A stretch of 64,000 nt of DNA from Lysobacterales bacterium. GTDB lineage: Bacteria > Pseudomonadota > Gammaproteobacteria > Xanthomonadales > Marinicellaceae. A program made the translations under genes and the position numbers. Location: positions 124,001-188,000 of the forward strand of contig JAMOMK010000114.1 in assembly GCA_027067055.1 (NCBI GenBank), given 5' to 3'. Numbering within the stretch: the first letter of the stretch is position 1; the number at the start of each line of letters is the position of its first letter. Positions 30,616 through 38,385 of the stretch are shown one piece after another. Below the pieces are notes generated by a model. That model saw only the letters and a program-made list of their open reading frames with translations, did no database searches and was not told the origin of the DNA.

Positions 30616-32774
30616 TTCTTTGATTCAATCTTGTCAGTTTGAGCTAATAATTTTTCACTTTTTATTTCAATTAAATCTGTTACAATCCGAGCAGCTTCCA
30701 TTAATATAAAGTCATCAGCTGGTTCTGAATTATTTTCTGTATTGGTTAACTCATCTTCATCATCGGTTTTATCAACTTCTGCATTGTCATCTTCAGAATC
30801 AAATAAAACTTCAACAACAGAAATTAACGGATTAAGTTCACCTTTGAGTATAGCCTCTCGTTTTTTCTTACGTTGGATTTTTTTTGCTTCTCGTTCTTGA
30901 GTTTCTTGCCTTCTTACTTCTTCCGATAGAGAGACAGTAATGTCTTTTTTTAATTTGTTGTATTCTATTCGATCTTCATCAATAAAGCCAAATTCAGGAT
31001 TGACAGTTACTCTTGATTTGTAATTTTTACGTAGTACTGGAATGTCCCGAGTTAAATTACCTTGCATGGTATAATTTGATCGTCTGATACTTGTCCAAGG
31101 CAAAGCATTTTCATATTCACTCTCACCATAGCTATCTGATCCCGCTCGTATAGGGAAATGTATGTCGGGTATTACCCCACGGTTTTGTGTACTGCCACCA
31201 TTTATTCTAAAAAACTGAGATAAGGTTAGTTTGAGTTGCCCCATAGGGTGTTCCTTATTGTTGCTATAGTTATCCAATGGAATAAGGCTTTGAACCGTGC
31301 CTTTACCAAAGCTTCGTTCACCAACAATGACCGCTCTTCCGTAGTCTTGAAGTGCTGCTGCAAAAATTTCTGAAGCGGAAGCAGAAGAACGATTTTCAAG
31401 AACGACCATTGGTTGTGTCCATGCTATTGAGTTGTCAGTATCACGATCAACTTGAACACTCCCTCTTGAGTTTTTTATTTGTACAACAGGCCCTTTGTCA
31501 ATGAATAAACCAGTAAGGTCACGAGCCTCAAGTAAAGAGCCACCACCGTTGTTTCTTAAATCCATCACTAGAGCTTCAACATTTTTTTCTTTAAATTCGT
31601 TTAAAATATTTTTAACATCGCTAGTTGTGCTGCGATAATCTTTATCTCCTCGAGCTTTAGCTTCAAAATCAAGATAAAAGGCAGGCAAATTAATGACTCC
31701 AATTTTATGTAGTTTATCACCTAAATGCACATTTAGGATTTGGTATTGGGCAGCTTGTTCTTCAAGCTTAACTTTGTCTCTGGTAATCGTAATTGTATGA
31801 GGCTTTGTTCCAATAAGGTCATCGTCGCTAATGACAGACAATCGAACAATAGTGCCTTTTTCACCGCGAATTTTTTCCACCACATCATCAGTTCTCCAGC
31901 CCACAACATCGATAAAGTTTCCTGAATCTCCTTGCCCAACAGCTACGATTTTATCTCCATTTTTTAGCCCTCCTTGTTTTTCAGCAGGACCTCCTTTAAT
32001 TATTTTTTTAATAGTTACGTGATCATCTTCAAAACCAAGTAATGCGCCAATTCCTTGCAATGAAAGGCTCATGTTGATTTTGAAGTTTTCAGATGTTCTT
32101 GGGGCCAAATAGGAAGTATGAGGTTCAATCAAGTTAACATAAGAGTTAATGAAGTATTGAAAGACATCTTCGTTGTTAGACTCATTAACACGCTTGTAAA
32201 TGCGCTTATAACGCTTGGAGAGTATTTCTTTTATTTTACTTTCTTCTTTTGAAGCAAGTTTTAAATTTAAGAAGTCATTTTTCACTCTTTTTTTCCAAAG
32301 GCTGTTCATTTCTTTTTCAGAAGATATCCGAGGTTGGTCCTCACGGTCCCAGATGTACTTTTCATCTTGGCTAAAATCAAAAGGCTTATTTAATAATTCT
32401 AGAGAGTAGTCTGTACGCTCTTTAATTCTTTGGACATATAATTTAAAAATTTGAAAGGCAAGTTCAACATTGCCAGATTTAATAGCATCATCAAGCTCAA
32501 ATTGATGCTCCTGAAATTTTTTGACATCAGCAACATAAAAATAAACTTTATTTGGATCAAGTATTTCGATATAGTTATCTAATATTTTTTTAGAGAACTC
32601 ATCATCTAACTTCACAGGTTTGTAGTGAAGCTGTTCAAGTAAACGCACAAGCCATCGACTGGTTTCTTTTTGGTAAGGCTCGGGTTTTAATGATGTTGGA
32701 ATTGTTTTCGCGGTTATTTGTAACCCCAAAAAGAGTATGCTGATGATAATAGATTTTAGTATTAATGTTTTCAT
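30612..32774 (-). CDS. prc: Tail-specific periplasmic protease (Prc/Tsp)
   Basis: Degrades periplasmic proteins with nonpolar C-termini and processes penicillin-binding protein 3 in E. coli. 720 residues: signal peptide (IISILFLGLQITA), an N-terminal helical domain, the PDZ domain with LGFEDDHVTIKKIIKGGPAEKQGGL, and the S41 core. The catalytic Ser is in ASASEIFAAAL and the Lys in RSFGKGTVQ. A DUF3340-type helical C-terminus contains the charged RRQETQEREAKKIQRKKKRE and an unusually acidic tail. It overlaps DUF2909 by 4 bp. Confidence 0.95.
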   Translation of the reverse strand: MKTLILKSIIISILFLGLQITAKTIPTSLKPEPYQKETSRWLVRLLEQLHYKPVKLDDEFSKKILDNYIEILDPNKVYFYVADVKKFQEHQFELDDAIKSGNVELAFQIFKLYVQRIKERTDYSLELLNKPFDFSQDEKYIWDREDQPRISSEKEMNSLWKKRVKNDFLNLKLASKEESKIKEILSKRYKRIYKRVNESNNEDVFQYFINSYVNLIEPHTSYLAPRTSENFKINMSLSLQGIGALLGFEDDHVTIKKIIKGGPAEKQGGLKNGDKIVAVGQGDSGNFIDVVGWRTDDVVEKIRGEKGTIVRLSVISDDDLIGTKPHTITITRDKVKLEEQAAQYQILNVHLGDKLHKIGVINLPAFYLDFEAKARGDKDYRSTTSDVKNILNEFKEKNVEALVMDLRNNGGGSLLEARDLTGLFIDKGPVVQIKNSRGSVQVDRDTDNSIAWTQPMVVLENRSSASASEIFAAALQDYGRAVIVGERSFGKGTVQSLIPLDNYSNNKEHPMGQLKLTLSQFFRINGGSTQNRGVIPDIHFPIRAGSDSYGESEYENALPWTSIRRSNYTMQGNLTRDIPVLRKNYKSRVTVNPEFGFIDEDRIEYNKLKKDITVSLSEEVRRQETQEREAKKIQRKKKREAILKGELNPLISVVEVLFDSEDDNAEVDKTDDEDELTNTENNSEPADDFILMEAARIVTDLIEIKSEKLLAQTDKIESKK

Positions 32775-32904
32775 TAAATGTTGCTCATGAACTTTTTAGT
32801 AAATTAGTTGACTAATGATACATTGTATTAAACAAGAGTTCAACACCTGTAAATATTGTCAAGGTTGAAAAGTTGGACATTTAAAAACAAAAAGGGTTTC
32901 ATTT

Positions 32905-32933
32905 TGTGATTATAAAAATAAAATGGTTATAAT
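32905..32933 (+). promoter_or_regulatory. Probable promoter of the FKBP isomerase gene
   Basis: TATAAT at 32928-32933 with a weak TTGTGA-like -35 near 32904. The start point would lie about 75 nt upstream of the gene. Confidence 0.4.
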
Positions 32934-33016
32934 AGTGATTGAAACTCTTGAAATATGGTAAATACTCCATATTAACAAACAAATTTTATTTTGAATTTCC
33001 TTTGGAGAAATAGTGT

Positions 33017-33739
33017 ATGAAAAAGACTGTAACTGGTTTAATGGTTGGAACTGTATTAGCAACATCTGTAGTGTTTGCTGGTAACTTAGATTCTGATAAA
33101 ACGAAAACTAACTATATGATTGGTGCTGATGTCGGTGCTTATATTAAGAAAAGTGGTATTGATTTTGATAATGATGCATTTATGGCAGGTATAAATGATG
33201 CCTATGCGGGTAAAGATTTAAAATTATCACAAGAACAAATTGGTAAAATTAGGCAAGACTTACAAGTCAAGCAACGTGCTAAGCAAGAAGAAGACCGTAA
33301 AGAGATGATGGCAAAACTTGATGCGGACAAAGTTAAAAACTTGGAAGAAGGTAAAAAATTCTTAGCTAAAAAAGCGAAAGCAAAAGGCATCAAGAAAACA
33401 GATTCTGGTATTTTATATGAAGTCATGACGCAAGGAAAAGGGGCTAAACCTGGATCTGCTAATGCGACTGTTGTGGTTCATTATGTTGGAACATTAATTG
33501 ATGGAACTGAATTTGATAGCTCAGTCAAGCGTGGACAACCAGCAACATTTGCTTTGAATCAAGTGATAAAAGGTTGGACTGAAGGTCTTCAGTTAATGAA
33601 TGCTGGTTCTAAGTACCGATTCTTTATTCCACCTGAGTTAGCTTATGGTGCGGATGCTCGTCCTGGTTCTGTAATTGGACCAAACAGCACACTTATCTTT
33701 GAAGTTGAATTAATTGAAGTTAAAGACGATAAAAAATAA
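33017..33739 (+). CDS. FKBP-type peptidyl-prolyl isomerase, periplasmic
   Basis: 240 residues: signal peptide (TGLMVGTVLATSVVFAG), an N-terminal helical dimerisation domain (about 25-125) with a long connecting helix (EEDRKEMMAKLDADKVKNLEE), and an FKBP domain (about 135-235). The latter has VVVHYVGTLIDGTEFDSS, PATFALNQVIKGWTEGLQLM and FFIPPELAYG. This is the FkpA/Mip arrangement, a V-shaped dimeric periplasmic chaperone. It is monocistronic, with a strong terminator 22 bp after the stop. TTTGGAG precedes the ATG. FkpA and Mip cannot be separated by eye. Confidence 0.93.
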   Translation: MKKTVTGLMVGTVLATSVVFAGNLDSDKTKTNYMIGADVGAYIKKSGIDFDNDAFMAGINDAYAGKDLKLSQEQIGKIRQDLQVKQRAKQEEDRKEMMAKLDADKVKNLEEGKKFLAKKAKAKGIKKTDSGILYEVMTQGKGAKPGSANATVVVHYVGTLIDGTEFDSSVKRGQPATFALNQVIKGWTEGLQLMNAGSKYRFFIPPELAYGADARPGSVIGPNSTLIFEVELIEVKDDKK

Positions 33740-33760
33740 GTAACAAATAGAGTATTGTAA

Positions 33761-33788
33761 AAAAAACCAGCTTTAAGCTGGTTTTTTT
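33761..33788. terminator. Bidirectional terminator between FKBP gene and PqqD-like gene
   Basis: AAAAAACCAGCTT-T-AAGCTGGTTTTTTT. The A/T runs on both sides serve both convergent genes; it overlaps the stop region of the PqqD-like gene. Confidence 0.9.
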
Positions 33789-34053
33789 ATGTTTCAATAC
33801 ATATATTGTTCTGGATGAACTGCTCAATTAAGTCTTGAGCATCTGTCATTGCAGTCTGTTCATCAATAGTGAAGGCATTAACAAGCGTTTCTACAATGGT
33901 CTGAATATCCATCTCTTTTTCAAGGCATTGGTAAATCAATGCGGATGTATCATTTAATTCAAAGTATTTACCAGTAGTTGGTTCTAACAATAAAATACCC
34001 TCATCAGCAACAGGTGTACGAAGTATTGTTGGATTTATTTTGAGCATAGCCAA
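33787..34053 (-). CDS. PqqD-like peptide-recognition protein (orphan)
   Basis: 88 residues. The pattern 'NPTILRTPVADEGILLLEPTTGKYFELNDTSALIYQCLE' then 'TIVETLVNAF....A..D...FI..' is that of PqqD-family proteins, small winged-helix-like domains that bind a precursor peptide (RRE) or stand alone. In RiPP pathways they present the leader peptide to a radical-SAM or other modifying enzyme. No such enzyme, and no obvious precursor, is visible within several kilobases, so its partner is elsewhere or it has a different job. It ends inside the shared terminator of the FKBP gene. Confidence 0.8.
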   Translation of the reverse strand: MAMLKINPTILRTPVADEGILLLEPTTGKYFELNDTSALIYQCLEKEMDIQTIVETLVNAFTIDEQTAMTDAQDLIEQFIQNNICIET

Positions 34054-34110
34054 ATTTCCAAATAAAAAATGTGAATACCAATTATATCATAAGCTAATTA
34101 AGAGTCTTGA

Positions 34111-34770
34111 TTACTTGTGTAGCTTGTTAAATGAGTCATCGAGAATTTTCAGCCTATCTGTTGGACTTAATTCCAATAAGTGTAATGTAAAGTCCTGTTT
34201 TTCTTGAGATGACAATTGTTTAAAGTGTAACCTGATGGTCCTTTTGTATCGAGGTGGGAATGATTTAAACATCGCCATTAATGGAGATTGTTTATCCGTA
34301 TCAAATTGCTTAATAAAATTTCTAAACCTTTCATTGTTTCTTGTTTTTGTATTTAAAAATTGTTTTCGTTGCTTGGGTTTCATACGATTGTATTTCTGCC
34401 TTAACTGCCTTTTTTGTACCGGTGTTAGGTTTTTAAAACGACGCTGAGCTTGACGAATTTGTTTTCTTTTTGCTGGAGGTAGTTTCTCAAAGCGCATGTA
34501 CTTGTTTAGAATAGTCTTTCTTTGCTGTGCGTTTTTATTTTGAAATCGATTCAGTATTTGCCTAATCTTTTGTCTTTCTTTTTTTGGTTTCTGAACCCAA
34601 AGGTTAGTTTTTCTAGCTAAAAAACTTTGGGTGTCTTCATCCAGTGTGCTCCAGTCAGATGCAAAGGGTACAAGTAACTGCTGTTGTTTAGGGCTGAGTG
34701 AATTCCAGCCCACACTATTTGCGTTAGGTGCAAGACTGGTTAATGCAATAAACAAATAAATATATTTCAT
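34111..34770 (-). CDS. DUF3106 domain protein
   Basis: 219 residues with a signal peptide (YIYLFIALTSLAPNANS). The mature part is very basic and helical, with tandem 'L.P..R..I......F..L.P.QR..L...Y..M.P.QR..FL' units (PPAKRKQIRQAQRRFKNLTP, VQKRQLRQKYNRMKPKQ). This is the DUF3106 pattern, thought to be periplasmic. It is the third gene of a sigma factor-DUF3619-like-DUF3106 trio seen in related gammaproteobacteria (recollection). A stress-sensing or CpxP/ZraP-like periplasmic role is plausible, since such proteins are similarly helical, but this is inference. Confidence 0.82.
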   Translation of the reverse strand: MKYIYLFIALTSLAPNANSVGWNSLSPKQQQLLVPFASDWSTLDEDTQSFLARKTNLWVQKPKKERQKIRQILNRFQNKNAQQRKTILNKYMRFEKLPPAKRKQIRQAQRRFKNLTPVQKRQLRQKYNRMKPKQRKQFLNTKTRNNERFRNFIKQFDTDKQSPLMAMFKSFPPRYKRTIRLHFKQLSSQEKQDFTLHLLELSPTDRLKILDDSFNKLHK

Positions 34771-34781
34771 TTCATATCCCC

Positions 34782-35120
34782 TTAGATGTTAGTGGACTCT
34801 TCTTGTGCAAGCCACAAGTAGAAATCCAAATCTTCCGATACATCCATATCCTCAGCAAGAGTATAGTCATTGCTTATTATGCCATCATTGACATTAGTGT
34901 TTTGTGGCATATTGTTGTTCAATGGGTTTATTAGGTAAACACTAAGAACCACAGTGGCAGCAATAGGGATAATCCAAAGAAGAGGATTAAATTTAGGCCC
35001 TGGAGATTGACCTAATGCCACTTGTCTAGATTGGTTAAGTTTAGAGAGAACCTCACCAGAGAGTTTGTTTTCTTTTTCTTCTAAAATTTCATCTATTGAT
35101 TTTTTTAATTGGTTATTCAT
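34782..35120 (-). CDS. Putative anti-sigma factor (DUF3619-like)
   Basis: 112 residues: an N-terminal cytoplasmic part (KSIDEILEEKENKLSGEVLSKLNQSR), one membrane helix (LLWIIPIAATVVLSVYLI) and an acidic periplasmic tail ending DLDFYLWLAQEESTNI. 'L...R..AL' before the helix and 'DLDFY.WL' at the end are DUF3619 features. It overlaps the sigma gene by 8 bp, so co-production in fixed ratio is expected. The likely role is to hold the sigma factor at the membrane until a signal arrives; no direct proof in sequence. Confidence 0.78.
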   Translation of the reverse strand: MNNQLKKSIDEILEEKENKLSGEVLSKLNQSRQVALGQSPGPKFNPLLWIIPIAATVVLSVYLINPLNNNMPQNTNVNDGIISNDYTLAEDMDVSEDLDFYLWLAQEESTNI

Positions 35121-35682
35121 TTGTGTTCACCTTTGAACGTAGATTTGATAGTGCACGAAAAAGGTGAGTTTTGACACTGCCTTGCGAACACTTCATTGAT
35201 TGTGCTGTTTCTGCTACTGAAAGACCTTCCCAAATGCGGCACATAAAAGATTGCAATTGCCTTGTTGGTAGATCGTTTAATGCTATTTGTAAATGCGAAA
35301 TCGTCATTTCATTATTTATTTGATTGATAATATCAATTTGATTCTTATCTTCAAAGTTACTTAGTGGCTCTTCTTGTTCTTCATTGTTTGTTGGAAAGCT
35401 AAATAATTTGTTTTTCTTAGTATTTGCACGGTGAAAATCGGTTACTTTATTATTAATCATGCGATAAAATAAAGGCACCCAGCAAGATTTTTCTTTGTCG
35501 GAATATTTTTGTACAAATTTAATCATAACATCTTGTACAACATCCAATGCGTCCTCTTGATTATTTAATGACATAAAGGCAATAGCATAAGCTTTTTTCT
35601 CATGAGCAATAAAAAATTGATTTAGTTTTGCAGTATTATCCATTGATTCAATAGAAGTTTGGTTGATTGTTGTTGTAATCAT
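35113..35682 (-). CDS. RNA polymerase sigma factor, ECF type
   Basis: 189 residues. Region 2 spans about 25-90 with NNQEDALDVVQDVMIKFVQKY and the -10 contact helix ending FYRMINNKVTDFHRANTKK. A linker is followed by region 4 (about 130-182) with ALNDLPTRQLQSFMCRIWEGLSVAE and the helix-turn-helix AQSMKCSQGSVKTHLFRAL. It is the first gene of the sigma/DUF3619-like/DUF3106 operon. The ATG at 35682 is used here; an internal ATG at codon 14 is possible. Class within the ECF scheme not assigned. Confidence 0.92.
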   Translation of the reverse strand: MITTTINQTSIESMDNTAKLNQFFIAHEKKAYAIAFMSLNNQEDALDVVQDVMIKFVQKYSDKEKSCWVPLFYRMINNKVTDFHRANTKKNKLFSFPTNNEEQEEPLSNFEDKNQIDIINQINNEMTISHLQIALNDLPTRQLQSFMCRIWEGLSVAETAQSMKCSQGSVKTHLFRALSNLRSKVNTNE

Positions 35683-35982
35683 AACATGCCATAAATAAGA
35701 GTGCTTTAGTAATTGTTAATCCTTTAACGGAGGACCATAAAAATGGTTTACACGTGTATTACAAATAGGGAGAACACATTCCAAACTGTTGTTTTACGGG
35801 GGGTTTATACACAAACTTCATTTTTACTGTGGCGTTGTGCTTTAAATTGTACATTGTATTAAAAAATGTAAGATAAATTTTTTTAAGTCATTGAAGTATA
35901 TATAAATAATATTGACGGTTAATAATTAACCAAACTGAAGACAATGGGATTATAGCTGTATTTTTAGTGGGCAAATTGTAAC

Positions 35983-36017
35983 TTATCCACAGACTTATCC
36001 ACAATTTCTGTGGATAA
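35983..36017. promoter_or_regulatory. Three perfect DnaA boxes upstream of priA
   Basis: TTATCCACA at 35983-35991 and 35995-36003 on the + strand and the inverted TGTGGATAA at 36009-36017. Boxes 2 and 3 form a perfect 12-bp inverted repeat (GACTTATCCACA / TGTGGATAAGTC, 35992-36020). The flank 35840-35935 is very AT-rich. The rest of the gap 35683-36150 has no convincing gene. Confidence 0.8.
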
Positions 36018-36150
36018 GTCGTAATAAGTTATTAAAACAATGACTTATGGCAAGTATGTAGAAAAAATCTAACTTTATGCGCTAAGATGTTGATTGTTTG
36101 TTTTGGAAAATAACTCTTGTTTTATTGGTCGAATAAATTAACATACCAAC

Positions 36151-38343
36151 ATGCCATCAATTCATCGAAATACGATTCAAGTTGCACTGCCAGTTCCATT
36201 TGCTGATGGTCTTACTTACCTTGTGCCAGACTCTATTAGCATTGAGTCTATCTGTGTTGGTATGCGCGTTGTTGTACCTTTCAGGAATAAAAAAATGGTG
36301 GCAATAGTTATTGCAACACATGGTGGTGATTTTACTAAAAACTTAAAAGCAATCAGTAAAGTTCTCGATACTTCAGAATTTATCACGCCTCAAGTGCTTA
36401 GATTTATGCAACAGGTGCACCGTTATTATTTAATGCCACTGGGCGAAGTAATTTTTACAGGTGTCCCAAAATGGTTTAAAAATGTAGAGAATCCATCTTT
36501 ACCACAAGAAATCTGGTGGCAAGTCAAAGAACGATTAACACAAGAAGAAATAAAAATCCGATTCAAAAGCACAAAACAGCAAAATATCTTTAAATACCTG
36601 CAAGATAATGGACCACTGCAAAGCAGACAAATGAGTCATATAGAAAAAGGGGCATCCTCACATTGTAATGCGTTGTTAAAAAAAGAGGTGTTAATCAAAT
36701 CAGATTTGTGTTTTGTCGATGCTCACCCGCCTAAAAATCCAGATTTCATATTGACTAAAGATCAAGGTGTTGCCGTTAAGACTATTTCATCTGTTGATGG
36801 TTTTGAACCTTTTTTATTGGATGGAATAACTGGTTCGGGCAAGACTGAAATTTACATTCGTTTAATTAAAGAGTTGGTTAATAATAATCAGCAGGCGTTG
36901 GTACTCGTTCCTGAAATCGGTCTAACACCACAATTATTTCATGAGTTTGCCAAACGCATACATGGGCGTGTGGCTGTTTTTCATTCAGGGTTAACAACAA
37001 TTGCACGTGCTAGAGCATGGGAAAAGGCAAAACTGGGGGAAATTGATGTCATCGTTGCCACCCGTTCAGGAATCTTTACACCGTTTAAAAACCTTGCCAT
37101 GATTGTTGTTGATGAAGAACATGATTTGAGTTTTAAGCAGCAAGATGGCTTTCGTTATTCTGCGCGTGACTTAGCAGTTATGCGTGCTAAGATGGAAAAT
37201 ATTCCCGTCATCCTGGGTTCTGCTACTCCATCACTGGAAACATTCAATAATGCCAAGCTTGGTAAATACAATTGGTTGAGGTTGCGTGAACGAACCAACA
37301 AACAAGACTTGCCTTCGATTCAAGTGCTCGATGTGCGTGCACACAAAATGCAGAAAGGTTTATCTAAAGTGGTGTTACAACAAATTGATGCAGAAATTCA
37401 AAAAGGTAACCAAGCCTTAGTTTTTTTAAACCGTCGCGGATGGTCACCAAAGTTAACTTGTAACGATTGTGGCTGGGTAGCCGAATGTGACGAATGCGAC
37501 ACCTATGTCACTTACCACAAGCATATTAATCGATTGCGTTGCCATCATTGTGAACGTGTTTATGGCGTGCCTGAGTTTTGCCCAGAGTGTGGTTCACAAA
37601 AAGTCGAAACAATGGGAGTTGGCACAGAAAAAATCCACGTCGGTATCGAAAATAGTTTAAAAGATACTAAGGTCATTCGCGTTGATAGAGACACGGTTAA
37701 AACACCCAACCAATGGCAACGAACGGTTGATGAAATAAAGTCAGGTATTCCTTGTGTTATGGTTGGTACACAAATGTTGTCCAAAGGGCATGATTTCCCC
37801 AACTTGACTTTAGTAGTGATAGTCAATGTCGATAACAGTTTCTTTTCACTAGATTTTCGTGCCACCGAACATTTGTCTCAGTTGATGATACAAGTTTCAG
37901 GACGAGCAGGGCGTAAAGATAAAATCGGTAAAGTGATTATTCAAAGTCAGTGCCCAGAGCATGAGTTTTTTAAATTGCTACTGGGTAAAAGTTATGAAGA
38001 TTATGCATTGCACGAACTGCAACAACGAGCCGAAGTGGGCTTTCCACCAGCCAGTTATATGGCTATCATTCGTGCCCGTTCACGCGATGAAAAAACAGTA
38101 GAAGCTTTTTTTGAATACATTGTAACTCACACAAATGAAAACGAGACCGTCACTATCATGGGCCCAATCCCTGCACCCATGTACAAAAAAATGGGACAAT
38201 ACCAAATGCAACTCATCTTCAATGGCAATGATAGAAAATCCCTGCACCAAAGCCTATCACAAATCGTCAGCCTCTTAAGAAACAATAAAATCTGTAACAA
38301 TATAATCTGGAGTCTAGACTTGGATCCGATAAATTTGAGTTGA
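36151..38343 (+). CDS. priA: Primosomal protein N' (replication-restart helicase PriA)
   Basis: Recognises stalled forks and D-loops and reloads the replicative helicase. 730 residues: N-terminal 3'-binding domain (LPVPFADGLTYLVPD), winged helix, Walker A GITGSGKTEIYIRL (about 227-240), DEEH box VVDEEHDLSFKQQDG, and HSGLT and LGSATPSLET motifs. Two zinc clusters follow (CNDCGWVAECDECDTY, CHHC, CPECG), then helicase motifs V-VI (GTQMLSKGHDFPNLTLV and QVSGRAGR). Length and motif set are complete. The DnaA boxes upstream suggest DnaA control (inference). Convergent with hrpA. Confidence 0.97.
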   Translation: MPSIHRNTIQVALPVPFADGLTYLVPDSISIESICVGMRVVVPFRNKKMVAIVIATHGGDFTKNLKAISKVLDTSEFITPQVLRFMQQVHRYYLMPLGEVIFTGVPKWFKNVENPSLPQEIWWQVKERLTQEEIKIRFKSTKQQNIFKYLQDNGPLQSRQMSHIEKGASSHCNALLKKEVLIKSDLCFVDAHPPKNPDFILTKDQGVAVKTISSVDGFEPFLLDGITGSGKTEIYIRLIKELVNNNQQALVLVPEIGLTPQLFHEFAKRIHGRVAVFHSGLTTIARARAWEKAKLGEIDVIVATRSGIFTPFKNLAMIVVDEEHDLSFKQQDGFRYSARDLAVMRAKMENIPVILGSATPSLETFNNAKLGKYNWLRLRERTNKQDLPSIQVLDVRAHKMQKGLSKVVLQQIDAEIQKGNQALVFLNRRGWSPKLTCNDCGWVAECDECDTYVTYHKHINRLRCHHCERVYGVPEFCPECGSQKVETMGVGTEKIHVGIENSLKDTKVIRVDRDTVKTPNQWQRTVDEIKSGIPCVMVGTQMLSKGHDFPNLTLVVIVNVDNSFFSLDFRATEHLSQLMIQVSGRAGRKDKIGKVIIQSQCPEHEFFKLLLGKSYEDYALHELQQRAEVGFPPASYMAIIRARSRDEKTVEAFFEYIVTHTNENETVTIMGPIPAPMYKKMGQYQMQLIFNGNDRKSLHQSLSQIVSLLRNNKICNNIIWSLDLDPINLS

Positions 38344-38385
38344 GTTTTTTGAAGATGTAAGTAGCGCAGAGGCCCCTCGCAGTAA

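Noticed and set aside
35743-35862. Plus-strand ORF of 39 codons with a GGAGG upstream
   Set aside because: The composition is unlike a protein (several Cys/Trp, no clear segment), it lies in the divergent leader of the sigma gene, and the GGAGG may be chance. Not supported without conservation.
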